Origin: Coprobacillus sp. CAG:826
Lineage (GTDB): Bacteria > Bacillota_I > Bacilli_A > RFN20 > CAG-826
Length of the DNA stretch: 32,409 nucleotides
Direction: 5' to 3'
Assembly: GCA_000437235.1 (NCBI GenBank)
Contig: FR897047.1
Coordinates: 167,054 to 199,462, forward strand
Shown here piece after piece: positions 8,664 through 16,325 of this stretch. The notes under the pieces were generated by a model. It saw nothing but the letters and a program-made list of their open reading frames with translations, ran no database searches and was not told the DNA's origin. Every line of letters begins with the position of its first letter. Within the stretch, counting starts at the first letter, position 1. The position numbers and the translations under genes are program-made.

Positions 8664-9782
8664 CTAAATCATATCTTTTATTCTTTTTAACACTTCAGCT
8701 GTATTTTCACCAAAGAAAGGCTTCCCTGAGGCTTCTTGAGGAAACCAACATGTTTGACCAATTGAATTGACTTCAATAATTGCGGGTTTATTATTTCTAT
8801 CTAGAATGAAATCGAAAGAAAGCATCCCAAAATTTGAAAGTCTCTCTTCATGAACCCTTTTTGCTGCTTCTAATACCAAAGAAAAATTAGGTATTATATA
8901 ATTTTCAAAAGCAATGCCTGTTGTTGGATGCTTTTCATATTTTTGCAAAAATTCTGTGAATGCAAATTTAGAGAGTATTCCATCTTTGCCATTCTCTTCA
9001 ATATGAATAAAAATGCCTCCTGCATGTGCATTGTCAATTTCATTATTTCCAATTCCAATTCGCATTGTAGAAGGCGCAAAAAACACTTTTCCATCTAGAA
9101 TATAAGTAATAATTCTAAAGGTATTTAATGATGAAGGATGAAGTTTTTTTGTAGCCTCAGAATTTTCAAGCAATTCTTCAATTAAAAAATTTTGATTATA
9201 TTTTAAAAGTATATCTTTGATGTTTTTTCCTGTTTTACTATCAATTCCATTAGATATATTTAGAATTTGACATCCTTTCCCCGAATTTGTGTCTTTTGCC
9301 GGTTTTATAAAACATTTTCCTAAGTTTGACAAATTCGCAAGTAATTCTTCAAAAGAAATAAGATGATTCTTAAATTTAAGATTTAATGGAGAAGTTTGGC
9401 AGGCAATAATCCGAGGTGTATAAACATAATCTAAACCATTTAAAATCATTGGTAATAACGTTTTGTCCCCAAATGCTTTTGAAGCACTTGTATCGTTGAA
9501 ATAACGTTCTATTTTTGGAATAAATAAAAGTTCGGGAATATATTTATAATCAAATTTTCCTGTAAATGCAGAAAATTCTCTATGCCAATCATAAGGGATT
9601 TTTCTTCCATAATTTTTAAGAAAGAAATTATCAATTTGCTTTTTTTGTTCTTTAGTAAGTGGATAGGTTGAAATAATGTCTTGTCTTCTTTTATCCTTAA
9701 TTTTTCTAATTTCGTTCTTTGTCATCAATTTTGTCGTTAACTTTTTTAAAGACTTTTTTACCGCTCTTTTTATTATTTTCAT
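8664..9782 (-). CDS. Sugar-transfer-associated ATP-grasp protein
   Basis: A 372-residue ATP-grasp enzyme of the type found in surface-polysaccharide loci (Pfam ATPgrasp_ST, from recognition). ATP-grasp enzymes join a carboxylate, activated as acylphosphate, to an amine or other nucleophile. Seen are a basic helical N-terminus (residues 1-45), the nucleotide-binding strand CFIKPAKDTNSGKGC near 158-172, a FLIEELL motif, RIITYILDGKVFFAP, and the metal-binding C-terminal LSFDFILDRNNKPAIIEVN followed by GQTCWFPQ. It is the last gene of the leftward sugar transferase-capE-capF-capG unit, 32 bases after capG, and ends base-to-base against glnN. Substrates are unknown; attachment of an amino acid to a uronic or amino sugar is plausible but inferred. 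Confidence 0.8.
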   Translation of the reverse strand: MKIIKRAVKKSLKKLTTKLMTKNEIRKIKDKRRQDIISTYPLTKEQKKQIDNFFLKNYGRKIPYDWHREFSAFTGKFDYKYIPELLFIPKIERYFNDTSASKAFGDKTLLPMILNGLDYVYTPRIIACQTSPLNLKFKNHLISFEELLANLSNLGKCFIKPAKDTNSGKGCQILNISNGIDSKTGKNIKDILLKYNQNFLIEELLENSEATKKLHPSSLNTFRIITYILDGKVFFAPSTMRIGIGNNEIDNAHAGGIFIHIEENGKDGILSKFAFTEFLQKYEKHPTTGIAFENYIIPNFSLVLEAAKRVHEERLSNFGMLSFDFILDRNNKPAIIEVNSIGQTCWFPQEASGKPFFGENTAEVLKRIKDMI

Positions 9783-9814
9783 AAAAATTTACCTCATGAT
9801 TTTTAAAATAAAAC

Positions 9815-10939
9815 CTATTTATTCTTTTTCCATGTCGTTAAATTAACAACTTGAATATAACTTTGAATGATTTTAATAATGCGAAGCGCAACTTGATCTA
9901 CATCATATTCAGGTGGGATTTCGTTAGATAACATATCTTGATGGATGGCCATTTCAATCGAATTTAATACATTATCTTTTTCTATTCCACCCATAACAAG
10001 ATTTCCTTTATCTAAAACTTCAGGACGTTCTGTGGAAGTTCTTAATAATACTGCTGGAATCTTCAAAAGAGATGATTCTTCCGAAAGTGTTCCTGAATCC
10101 GATAAAACACAAAAAGCATTCAGCTCAAGTTGACAATAATCATTGATGCCAAATGGCTTAAACAGCTGAACATGAGAATCAAAAGTTATCTTTTCTATTT
10201 CTATTTTTTTTCGTGTTCTTGGATGAACTGAAAAAATAATAGGATACTGATATTGTTTAGCAACTTCATTTATCGTTTCAATCAATTTCAAAAATTTCTC
10301 ATGGTTATCTACATTTTCTTCTCTTTGAATTGAAAGCAAAAAATATTTTCCTTTTTCTAAGCCTAATTTTTCTAGCACATTAGATTTTAAAATATTCGGT
10401 AATTGTAGTTTTAATACTTCTTTCATTGGAGAACCAACAACAAAAATAGATTTTGGATCTATTCCTTCTTGAATAAGATTACGTCGAGCCGTTTCAGTAT
10501 AAGCAATATTGATATCTGAAATGTGATCAACAATCGTACGATTAATCATTTCTGAAACGTTCCAATCCCAACAACGATTCCCTGCTTCAAAATGAAAAAT
10601 TGGACATTTTAATCTTTTCGCTGAAATTGCGGATAATGCAGAGTTTGTATCTCCTAAAATGAGAATAGCGTCAGGTTGAACTTCTTTGATTAAATCATAG
10701 GAAGCAGAAATAATATTTCCCATAGTCTCTCCAAGATTCTTTCCTACTGTATTTAAACAGTAATCTGGCTTTCTTAATTGAAACTCCTTAAAGAATATTT
10801 CATTTAATTCATAATCATAATTCTGTCCAGTATGTACTAAAATATGATCAAAATATTGATCAGCTAATTTAATAATCGCAGCCAAACGAATAATTTCTGG
10901 TCGAGTACCTACAATTGTCATTAATTTAAGCTTTTTCAT
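9815..10939 (-). CDS. capG: Non-hydrolysing UDP-sugar 2-epimerase, CapG-like (UDP-FucNAc synthesis)
   Basis: Last step of UDP-N-acetyl-L-fucosamine synthesis: C2 epimerisation of UDP-N-acetyl-L-pneumosamine. The 374-residue protein has the WecB/CapG GT-B-like fold: VGTRPEIIRL (10-19), HTGQNYDYELN, ILGDTNS, HFEAGNR, the UDP-binding SVHPRTRKK, and LSDSGTLSEESSLLKIPAV, then RTSTERPE. By sequence alone it could be a UDP-GlcNAc 2-epimerase (WecB). The gene order directly after capE and capF makes CapG the better call. A strong GGAGGTGA precedes the ATG and the start overlaps the end of capF by 14 bases. Cytoplasmic. Confidence 0.88.
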   Translation of the reverse strand: MKKLKLMTIVGTRPEIIRLAAIIKLADQYFDHILVHTGQNYDYELNEIFFKEFQLRKPDYCLNTVGKNLGETMGNIISASYDLIKEVQPDAILILGDTNSALSAISAKRLKCPIFHFEAGNRCWDWNVSEMINRTIVDHISDINIAYTETARRNLIQEGIDPKSIFVVGSPMKEVLKLQLPNILKSNVLEKLGLEKGKYFLLSIQREENVDNHEKFLKLIETINEVAKQYQYPIIFSVHPRTRKKIEIEKITFDSHVQLFKPFGINDYCQLELNAFCVLSDSGTLSEESSLLKIPAVLLRTSTERPEVLDKGNLVMGGIEKDNVLNSIEMAIHQDMLSNEIPPEYDVDQVALRIIKIIQSYIQVVNLTTWKKNK

Positions 10940-12053
10940 TTTTCTTCACCTCCAAAAAAAACGTATCTGGGTGATTAGGATCAAAGCATTCATTACACCA
11001 CATAAACGTTACAGAATCCGTATCTCCTATATTGGTAATTGAATGTGTGTACCCACAGGGAATATCCACTACCTCTAATTTTTCTCCACTTACATCATAA
11101 GTAATTATTTCATCACTATCTATTTTTCTAAATTGAATTAAGCAATGTCCAGAAACAACTAGGAACTTTTCATTTTTGGTATGATGCCAGTGATTTCCTT
11201 TAGTAATACCTGGTTTAGAAATATTAACTGAGAATTGTCCTCTATCTAATGTTCGAATAATTTCTGTAAAAGAACTATGTTGATTCATGTTCATTTTTAA
11301 CAAATAGCCAAATTGATCTTCAGGTAAATATGAAAGATAGGTTGAATACAAGCTTCTTTCCAAATGATTATTCATATTTGGAATACTTCTATTATTTCTA
11401 CTCTCTTTGAATGAATAAAGCAAATCTACAATATGACCTAGTGTTGTCTCATCTTCTACTGGAACTCTATAAAATTTACCAGATTTTGTACCTTTCCCTT
11501 CCATGGCAGATATCAATTCATCAAACAAATCATCAATATAAACGACATGCATAACAGTATCACGACAATTTACTTTTATTTCTAAATTTCTAGAGATATT
11601 ATAACAAAATGTAGTGATTGCGCTATTATAATTAGGCTTATTCCATTTTCCATATACATTAGGAAAACGATAAATCATCACCTTAGCACCTGTTTCTTCT
11701 GCATAAGTAAACATCAAATCTTCCCCTGCTTTTTTAGACTTTCCATAGGGGTTATCTAAGCTAGCTTGTATTGAAGAAGAAACAACAATTGGACAAGTAT
11801 TACGATATTTTTTTAATAAATCTAAAAGAATGGAAGTGAAACCAAAATTTCCTTCCATAAATTCTTTTTCTTCTTTTGGGCGTTGAACCCCTGCTAAATG
11901 AAATATAAAATCACAATTTGAACAATAAAAATCTAGTAGAGATATATCGGTATCTCTATCAAATTCATATATCTCTTCATATTTACGATTTCTTAATTCA
12001 GCAATTAAATTTTTGCCAATAAATCCTTTAGCGCCAGTAACTAATATTTTCAT
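10926..12053 (-). CDS. capF: CapF-like bifunctional UDP-sugar reductase/epimerase with C-terminal cupin
   Basis: CapF carries out the second stage of UDP-L-FucNAc synthesis: its cupin domain epimerises the CapE product and its SDR domain reduces the 4-keto group with NADPH. Residues 1-265 are an extended SDR with TGAKGFIG (6-13) and catalytic Tyr103xxxLys107 (NPYGKSK). Residues about 270-375 form the cupin, with the metal-binding GNHWHHTKNEKF (286-297: His288, His290, Glu295), then VDIPCGYTHSITN. This SDR plus cupin architecture and length (375) are diagnostic for CapF. It starts 11 bases after capE and overlaps capG, so the three enzymes form a tight block. Confidence 0.93.
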   Translation of the reverse strand: MKILVTGAKGFIGKNLIAELRNRKYEEIYEFDRDTDISLLDFYCSNCDFIFHLAGVQRPKEEKEFMEGNFGFTSILLDLLKKYRNTCPIVVSSSIQASLDNPYGKSKKAGEDLMFTYAEETGAKVMIYRFPNVYGKWNKPNYNSAITTFCYNISRNLEIKVNCRDTVMHVVYIDDLFDELISAMEGKGTKSGKFYRVPVEDETTLGHIVDLLYSFKESRNNRSIPNMNNHLERSLYSTYLSYLPEDQFGYLLKMNMNQHSSFTEIIRTLDRGQFSVNISKPGITKGNHWHHTKNEKFLVVSGHCLIQFRKIDSDEIITYDVSGEKLEVVDIPCGYTHSITNIGDTDSVTFMWCNECFDPNHPDTFFLEVKKNEKA

Positions 12054-12064
12054 ATTTTATATCC

Positions 12065-13111
12065 TTATCTAGGCAAATAATCTTCAATATTTGGATTGAA
12101 TAAAGGTAATTTCATCAATAACTTTTTCATTCCTTCAACATCTAATCTTTCTGTGTTATGTGATGTATACTGTTGAGTTGTTTCTAAATCATGATTCCCT
12201 TTGGTATAAAAATTATCATAATTTAATGTACGATTATCAGCATGTACACGATAGAAACCAGGTAAAGATTCCGCTCTTAACATTTCTTCTGTTGTAACTA
12301 ATACTTCATAAAGTTTTTCTCCATGACGCGTACCGATAATTTGATACCCTATATCTGAGCCTTTTAATTCAAGTACAGCTTTCGCTAAGGTTTCAATTGT
12401 AGCAGCTGGTGCTTTTTGGACAAACAAGTCTCCTTGTTCTCCATGCTCAAAGGCATAAAGCACTAAATCTACTGCATCTTCTAATGTCATCATAAAACGC
12501 GTCATATCTGGATTGGTAATCGTTAATTTTTTACCTTCTTCAATTTGTTGACAGAATAAAGGAATCACTGATCCTCTAGAAGCCATAACATTACCATAAC
12601 GTGTTAAGCATAATACTGGATCTCCCTCTTGCATTTGACGACTTCTTGCAATTACATTCTTTTCCATTAATGCTTTGGACATTCCCATTGCATTAATTGG
12701 ATATGCTGCTTTATCAGTCGATAAGAAAATTGCTTTCTTTACATGATTGACAACACAAGCAGAAATGACGTTATTAGAGCCTAATATATTCGTTTTAACT
12801 GCTTCAATTGGAAAGAATTCACAAGATGGTACTTGTTTTAATGCAGCCGCGTGGAAAACATAATCTACACCTCTAAACGCGCCTACAATAGAATCATAGT
12901 CCCTTACATCACCAATATAAAATTTTACTTTATTGATATGTTCTGGATATTTTAATTGGAAATTATGGCGCATATCGTCTTGCTTCTTTTCATCTCGAGA
13001 TAAGATTCTAATTTCTTTAATATCTGATGTTAAAAAGCGATGAAGAACAGCGTTTCCAAAAGATCCCGTTCCTCCTGTTATCATCAATGTTTTACCTTTA
13101 AATATGCTCAT
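12065..13111 (-). CDS. capE: UDP-GlcNAc inverting 4,6-dehydratase/5-epimerase, CapE-like
   Basis: First enzyme of UDP-L-FucNAc synthesis: oxidises, dehydrates and C5-inverts UDP-GlcNAc to a UDP-4-keto-6-deoxy-beta-L-sugar. The 348-residue SDR has the NADP site TGGTGSFG (12-19), FHAAALKQVP (86-95), LSTDKA (130-135) and GMSKALMEK. The usual SDR Tyr-x3-Lys is Met142-x3-Lys146, the SMK form found in this dehydratase family; it is a family trait, not damage. ARSRQMQEG, LTRYGNVM and the C-terminal TRHGEKLYEVL match CapE/FlaA1-type proteins. It lies 16 bases after the initiating sugar transferase gene and 11 before capF. Confidence 0.93.
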   Translation of the reverse strand: MSIFKGKTLMITGGTGSFGNAVLHRFLTSDIKEIRILSRDEKKQDDMRHNFQLKYPEHINKVKFYIGDVRDYDSIVGAFRGVDYVFHAAALKQVPSCEFFPIEAVKTNILGSNNVISACVVNHVKKAIFLSTDKAAYPINAMGMSKALMEKNVIARSRQMQEGDPVLCLTRYGNVMASRGSVIPLFCQQIEEGKKLTITNPDMTRFMMTLEDAVDLVLYAFEHGEQGDLFVQKAPAATIETLAKAVLELKGSDIGYQIIGTRHGEKLYEVLVTTEEMLRAESLPGFYRVHADNRTLNYDNFYTKGNHDLETTQQYTSHNTERLDVEGMKKLLMKLPLFNPNIEDYLPR

Positions 13112-13127
13112 TTTTCATTACCTCCAA

Positions 13128-13862
13128 TTATTGAAGAACTCTTTCTTCTTCTTTTTCCTTTTCTTTCTCGTCAACAATTACGCCTTCTTCAATATCTGAA
13201 TGCTTAAAGACTTTAAATAATGTTAAAAAGAAAATTTTAATATCTAACCATAAGGAAAAATGATGTAAATAGTATGCATCAAAAACTGCTTTACGCTTCG
13301 GATGTGCTGCCAAAACGTCTCTGCCATTTACCTGTGCCCATCCAGTAATGCCTGGTCGAATTTGATATAAGCTTGATCTTTCACGACATTCGTTTAATTC
13401 ATTTTCAGAATGTTGAGAAGGTCTATATCCAATTAAACTCATTTTTCCTGTTAACATACAAAACAATTGAGGAAGTTCATCAATTGATGTCTTTCTTAAA
13501 AATTTACCAACTTTAGTTATATATGCATTAACCTCTTGATACTCATAACCAGCGACATCAGGGCGTGCTTCTACTGCCATACTTCTAAATTTTATGCAAG
13601 TAAATTCTTTATTGTTTTTACCAATTCTCTTATGTGTAAAAAACACTGGTCCTTTAGAATCAATTTTAATTGCTATTGCCACAACTATAAAAAGAGGCGA
13701 AAGCAAAATAAGAGAGATAAGTGCTATTAAAAAATCCATAACTGCTTTTATTGCTCTATAAACTTTTTGAAAAAATTTTAGTTTATATGGAACGAAGACG
13801 ATTTCTTCTTGTTTTGTTATGCTCTTTTTAGCATCAACAATTTCTTTTTCCTGTACTGCCAC
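13128..13862 (-). CDS. Initiating phosphoglycosyl transferase (bacterial sugar transferase family)
   Basis: Starts lipid-linked repeat assembly by moving a sugar phosphate from a UDP-sugar to undecaprenyl phosphate at the inner face of the membrane. The protein has one hydrophobic re-entrant segment (about 38-65, ALISLILLSPLFIVVAIAIK), then the conserved core GPVFFTHKRIGKNNKEF, FRSM, TSIDELPQLFCMLTGKMSLIGYRP and RPGITGWAQVNGRD. This is the short monotopic PglC-like form without the four-helix N-terminal domain of WbaP. Likely donors are UDP-FucNAc or a precursor, since capE-F-G follow directly. The start is GTG at 13860-13862 with AAAGGAG in front. The C-terminal tail is unusually acidic and basic by turns (EKEKEKEEERVLQ). 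First gene of its transcription unit. Confidence 0.93.
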   Translation of the reverse strand: MAVQEKEIVDAKKSITKQEEIVFVPYKLKFFQKVYRAIKAVMDFLIALISLILLSPLFIVVAIAIKIDSKGPVFFTHKRIGKNNKEFTCIKFRSMAVEARPDVAGYEYQEVNAYITKVGKFLRKTSIDELPQLFCMLTGKMSLIGYRPSQHSENELNECRERSSLYQIRPGITGWAQVNGRDVLAAHPKRKAVFDAYYLHHFSLWLDIKIFFLTLFKVFKHSDIEEGVIVDEKEKEKEEERVLQ

Positions 13863-13885
13863 TTTTTTTCTCCTTTACTAGAAGA

Positions 13886-13912
13886 AATAAGTATATTGCA
13901 AATATACTTATT
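13886..13912. promoter_or_regulatory. 27-base perfect inverted repeat in the leader of the sugar transferase-capEFG unit
   Basis: Arms AATAAGTATATT (13886-13897) and AATATACTTATT (13901-13912) pair perfectly around GCA. It begins about five bases after the expected transcription start and ends 23 bases before the GTG start codon, so it may be an operator or a 5' hairpin. Confidence 0.6.
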
Positions 13913-13923
13913 CTCGGTTAATC

Positions 13924-13952
13924 ATTTTATGAAAAACATTATTATTTGTCAA
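13924..13952 (-). promoter_or_regulatory. Promoter of the sugar transferase-capEFG-ATP-grasp unit
   Basis: Minus-strand TTGACA (13947-13952) and TAAAAT (13924-13929) with a 17-base spacer: near-consensus sigma-A promoter. Transcription would start near 13917, immediately before the inverted repeat. Confidence 0.8.
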
Positions 13953-14054
13953 ATAATTAAATTACTTAAGTTTATTCAAGTGGTCCTTTTTTTATAAAAA
14001 ATGATCATGAATTATAAAATAACAACAATTATTTGCTTAATCATTAATGAATTA

Positions 14055-15341
14055 CTATTTTTTTCCAATTGGATAGTACTCACAAATGTCGCGAATACCA
14101 TCTAGACAATTACGGCCATCAAATACTTTTTTACCTTTCAAACAATCTTTGTTCATCTCACGTATTTCTTTCCATTCTGTAAGGGCAAAGACGATATCAC
14201 AACCATTTACTGCTTCTTCTGGAGTTTCAAAATATTGAAGTTCAGTTGGATAGAAACGCTTCATATTGTTCATTCCCACTGGATCATAGGCATGAATAAT
14301 TGCGCCATCTTTTAATAATAATTTAATCATTTCAAAAGAAGGAGCTTCTCTTAAATCATCAGTTCCCGGCTTAAAAGTTAAGCCAAGAAGTGCGACATGA
14401 ACGCCATCAAATCTACCAATCATCTTTTTAGCTCTAAAGAATAATTTTGTCTTTTGCATTATGTTCACATCAATAGCAGCTTTAACTGTTTTCATTTCAT
14501 AGCCATATTGATTCTTTGCTAAATAATAAAGTGCTTTGGTATCTTTTGGGAAGCAAGAGCCACCATAACCAATACCAGCATTTAAGAATTTATCACCAAT
14601 ACGTGCATCATAGCTCATACCAAGTTTTACATCGTCAATATTAGCACCCACTAATTCACAAAAATTAGCAATATCGTTCATATAAGAAATTTTTAAAGCC
14701 AAGAAATCATTAGAAGCATATTTAATCATTTCTGCACTTCTACGGTTAGTAAATACCATTGGTAAATGGAAGGGTTCATAAACTTTTGCTAAGATTTCAC
14801 GAGCTTCTTCGCATTCTGTACCTACAACGATTCTAGAAGCGTGTAAAGTATCACGCACTGCAGTTCCTTGTGCTAAAAATTCAGGGTTTGAAGCAACATA
14901 AACTTTTACTTGATGTGCTAAATTATCATGAATATATGCTTCCACTTCATCATTTGTTCCAATTGGAACTGTAGATTTTACAACAACTACACAATCACGT
15001 TCAATTGTATGAGCAATTTGCTTTGCAACGGTTCTAACATAAGTTAAATTGGCTGAGCCATCTTCTTGTTCCGGAGTACCAACGCCAATAAAAATCACTT
15101 CAGCATCTTTATATGCATTTGCGTAATCAGTCGTATATATAATACGATCCTTATTTTTATTCATTAATTCTTCAAGATCTTGTTCATAAATCGGACTTTT
15201 TCCTGATTTCATAATGTCAATTTTTCTTTGATCAACATCTACACAAGTTACATGATGTCCTCTCTCTGCTAAACACACAGCCGTAACTAAGCCAACATAA
15301 CCCGTTCCTGCAACAGCTAATTTCATATCATTATTTTCCAT
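14055..15341 (-). CDS. ugd: UDP-glucose 6-dehydrogenase
   Basis: Oxidises UDP-glucose twice with NAD+ to UDP-glucuronate, the uronic-acid donor and the substrate of the 4-epimerase encoded upstream in the locus. The 428-residue protein shows the Rossmann motif AGTGYVGLVTAVCLA, GVGTP, VKSTVPIGT, NPEFLAQGTAVRD, the hinge block YASNDFLALKISYMNDIANFCE, the catalytic-cysteine loop GGSCFPKDTKAL and LLGLTFKPGTDDLREAPS. All catalytic residues are present. Two starts are possible: ATG at 15339-15341 and ATG at 15324-15326 (MKLAVAG). Neither has a normally spaced ribosome binding site. The nearest purine block (AAAGGGG near 15363-15369) is about 21 bases from the first, across an inverted repeat. It has its own promoter and no clear terminator. 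Confidence 0.96.
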   Translation of the reverse strand: MENNDMKLAVAGTGYVGLVTAVCLAERGHHVTCVDVDQRKIDIMKSGKSPIYEQDLEELMNKNKDRIIYTTDYANAYKDAEVIFIGVGTPEQEDGSANLTYVRTVAKQIAHTIERDCVVVVKSTVPIGTNDEVEAYIHDNLAHQVKVYVASNPEFLAQGTAVRDTLHASRIVVGTECEEAREILAKVYEPFHLPMVFTNRRSAEMIKYASNDFLALKISYMNDIANFCELVGANIDDVKLGMSYDARIGDKFLNAGIGYGGSCFPKDTKALYYLAKNQYGYEMKTVKAAIDVNIMQKTKLFFRAKKMIGRFDGVHVALLGLTFKPGTDDLREAPSFEMIKLLLKDGAIIHAYDPVGMNNMKRFYPTELQYFETPEEAVNGCDIVFALTEWKEIREMNKDCLKGKKVFDGRNCLDGIRDICEYYPIGKK

Positions 15342-15359
15342 TTAAATGAATTTAAATGG
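15338..15359. promoter_or_regulatory. 22-base inverted repeat overlapping the ugd start codon
   Basis: CCATTTAAAT (15338-15347) and ATTTAAATGG (15350-15359) pair perfectly around two bases and include the first ugd ATG. In RNA it would bury the start codon and shorten the distance to the GGGG upstream. On DNA it is a palindrome downstream of the promoter. Confidence 0.55.
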
Positions 15360-15387
15360 ATTCCCCTTTCTTATTTTAATTACTCTT

Positions 15388-15416
15388 ATCATATCATTTA
15401 TACTTTCAATAGTCAA
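15388..15416 (-). promoter_or_regulatory. Promoter of ugd
   Basis: Minus-strand TTGACT (15411-15416) and TATGAT (15388-15393) with a 17-base spacer, starting four bases after the stop of the TupA-like gene. Leader of about 40 bases. Confidence 0.7.
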
Positions 15417-15419
15417 AAA

Positions 15420-16325
15420 TCACTTTTCGTATGGATTATGATTTGCTTTTGGTAGCATTAAATATTTCCCAAATTCTAAATCATATTTTGCTGGTTCAAA
15501 CGGGACATTACCTCCAAAGTGGAAGAACGTCATTTCACCGAAATAAATTTTTCCATTTTCATAATACAAATCCACTCTAACATGAGGAAAATCAGAAGCA
15601 AGTTTTTCAGCGACTTTAATCATTTCCTCCCACTTTTCAGGCTTAGGAATTGGAAAACTAGAATTTGGATGCCCATTTTTTACATCTAAATGATTCCATT
15701 CTAAATCAAAAAAATCAAATCTTGTGTCTTGTGGTCTTTGTGTGGCAACAAACAAAAATTTTGCTTTTCCGTTAAAACAAAATATTTTATAATCCCATGG
15801 TGATTTTCCGTCTTTAGTTTGAATAACTTCTTCTACTATAATTCTTGGTTTTACGTGATAATACGGCCATTCTCTTCCATGATTATAAACTTTTCTATTA
15901 AAGTGATTGAGAATATCTTTTTTCTTTTTTTCATATTCTTCTTGGCTTTTTACAATCCAAACGCCTCCAGAATCATGAGTAACTTTAATGCAACATGGAA
16001 AAGGTAATTGGGCTCTATCGAATTCTTCAAATCTTTCAAACATACCATAATTTTGAACAAGAATTTTCTCTAATCCACACTCTTTTACATACTCCCTAAC
16101 ATCATATTTATCTACTAATCGATAGCAACGTTCATCTCGCCAATAAAGCTTTAACCACAATATCTTTTCGTTAAGTGTCTTTGGATTATTAATGTCAGGT
16201 TTGTATCCAAAATTAATTTTAAAGCGAAGAGTTAAATATTTAACATCATCGTTGGGATACATTTTTATAGAAATCTTTCGTCTTAAGCCTTTCCATTTTC
16301 TTTTTATCCATTTAAAAATGTTCAT
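15420..16325 (-). CDS. TupA-like ATP-grasp protein
   Basis: A 301-residue ATP-grasp enzyme of the TupA type. TupA is named for teichuronopeptide synthesis in an alkaliphilic Bacillus, where glutamate residues are attached to glucuronic acid; most relatives sit in polysaccharide loci and are untested. Seen are a basic N-terminus, PKTLNEKILWLKL (family signature near 48-60), the ATP-binding strand CIKVTHDSGGVWIV, RIIVEEVI, DYKIFCFNGKAKFLFVA and the metal-binding end HVRVDLYYENGKIYFGEMT, then FFHFGG. It follows the uronate 4-epimerase with a TAATG stop-start overlap, so its production is tied to that of the uronic-acid enzyme. Joining an amino acid to a uronic carboxylate is inferred. Confidence 0.85.
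   Translation of the reverse strand: MNIFKWIKRKWKGLRRKISIKMYPNDDVKYLTLRFKINFGYKPDINNPKTLNEKILWLKLYWRDERCYRLVDKYDVREYVKECGLEKILVQNYGMFERFEEFDRAQLPFPCCIKVTHDSGGVWIVKSQEEYEKKKKDILNHFNRKVYNHGREWPYYHVKPRIIVEEVIQTKDGKSPWDYKIFCFNGKAKFLFVATQRPQDTRFDFFDLEWNHLDVKNGHPNSSFPIPKPEKWEEMIKVAEKLASDFPHVRVDLYYENGKIYFGEMTFFHFGGNVPFEPAKYDLEFGKYLMLPKANHNPYEK

Noticed and set aside
12485..12700. Met replacing the catalytic Tyr of CapE as possible inactivation
   Set aside because: Met-x3-Lys with the upstream Ser is the normal form in inverting UDP-GlcNAc 4,6-dehydratases, so the enzyme is probably active.
13536..13997. Plus-strand frames across the sugar transferase gene and its leader
   Set aside because: They are shadows of a well-supported minus-strand gene and of its promoter and palindrome; no ribosome binding site or family resemblance.
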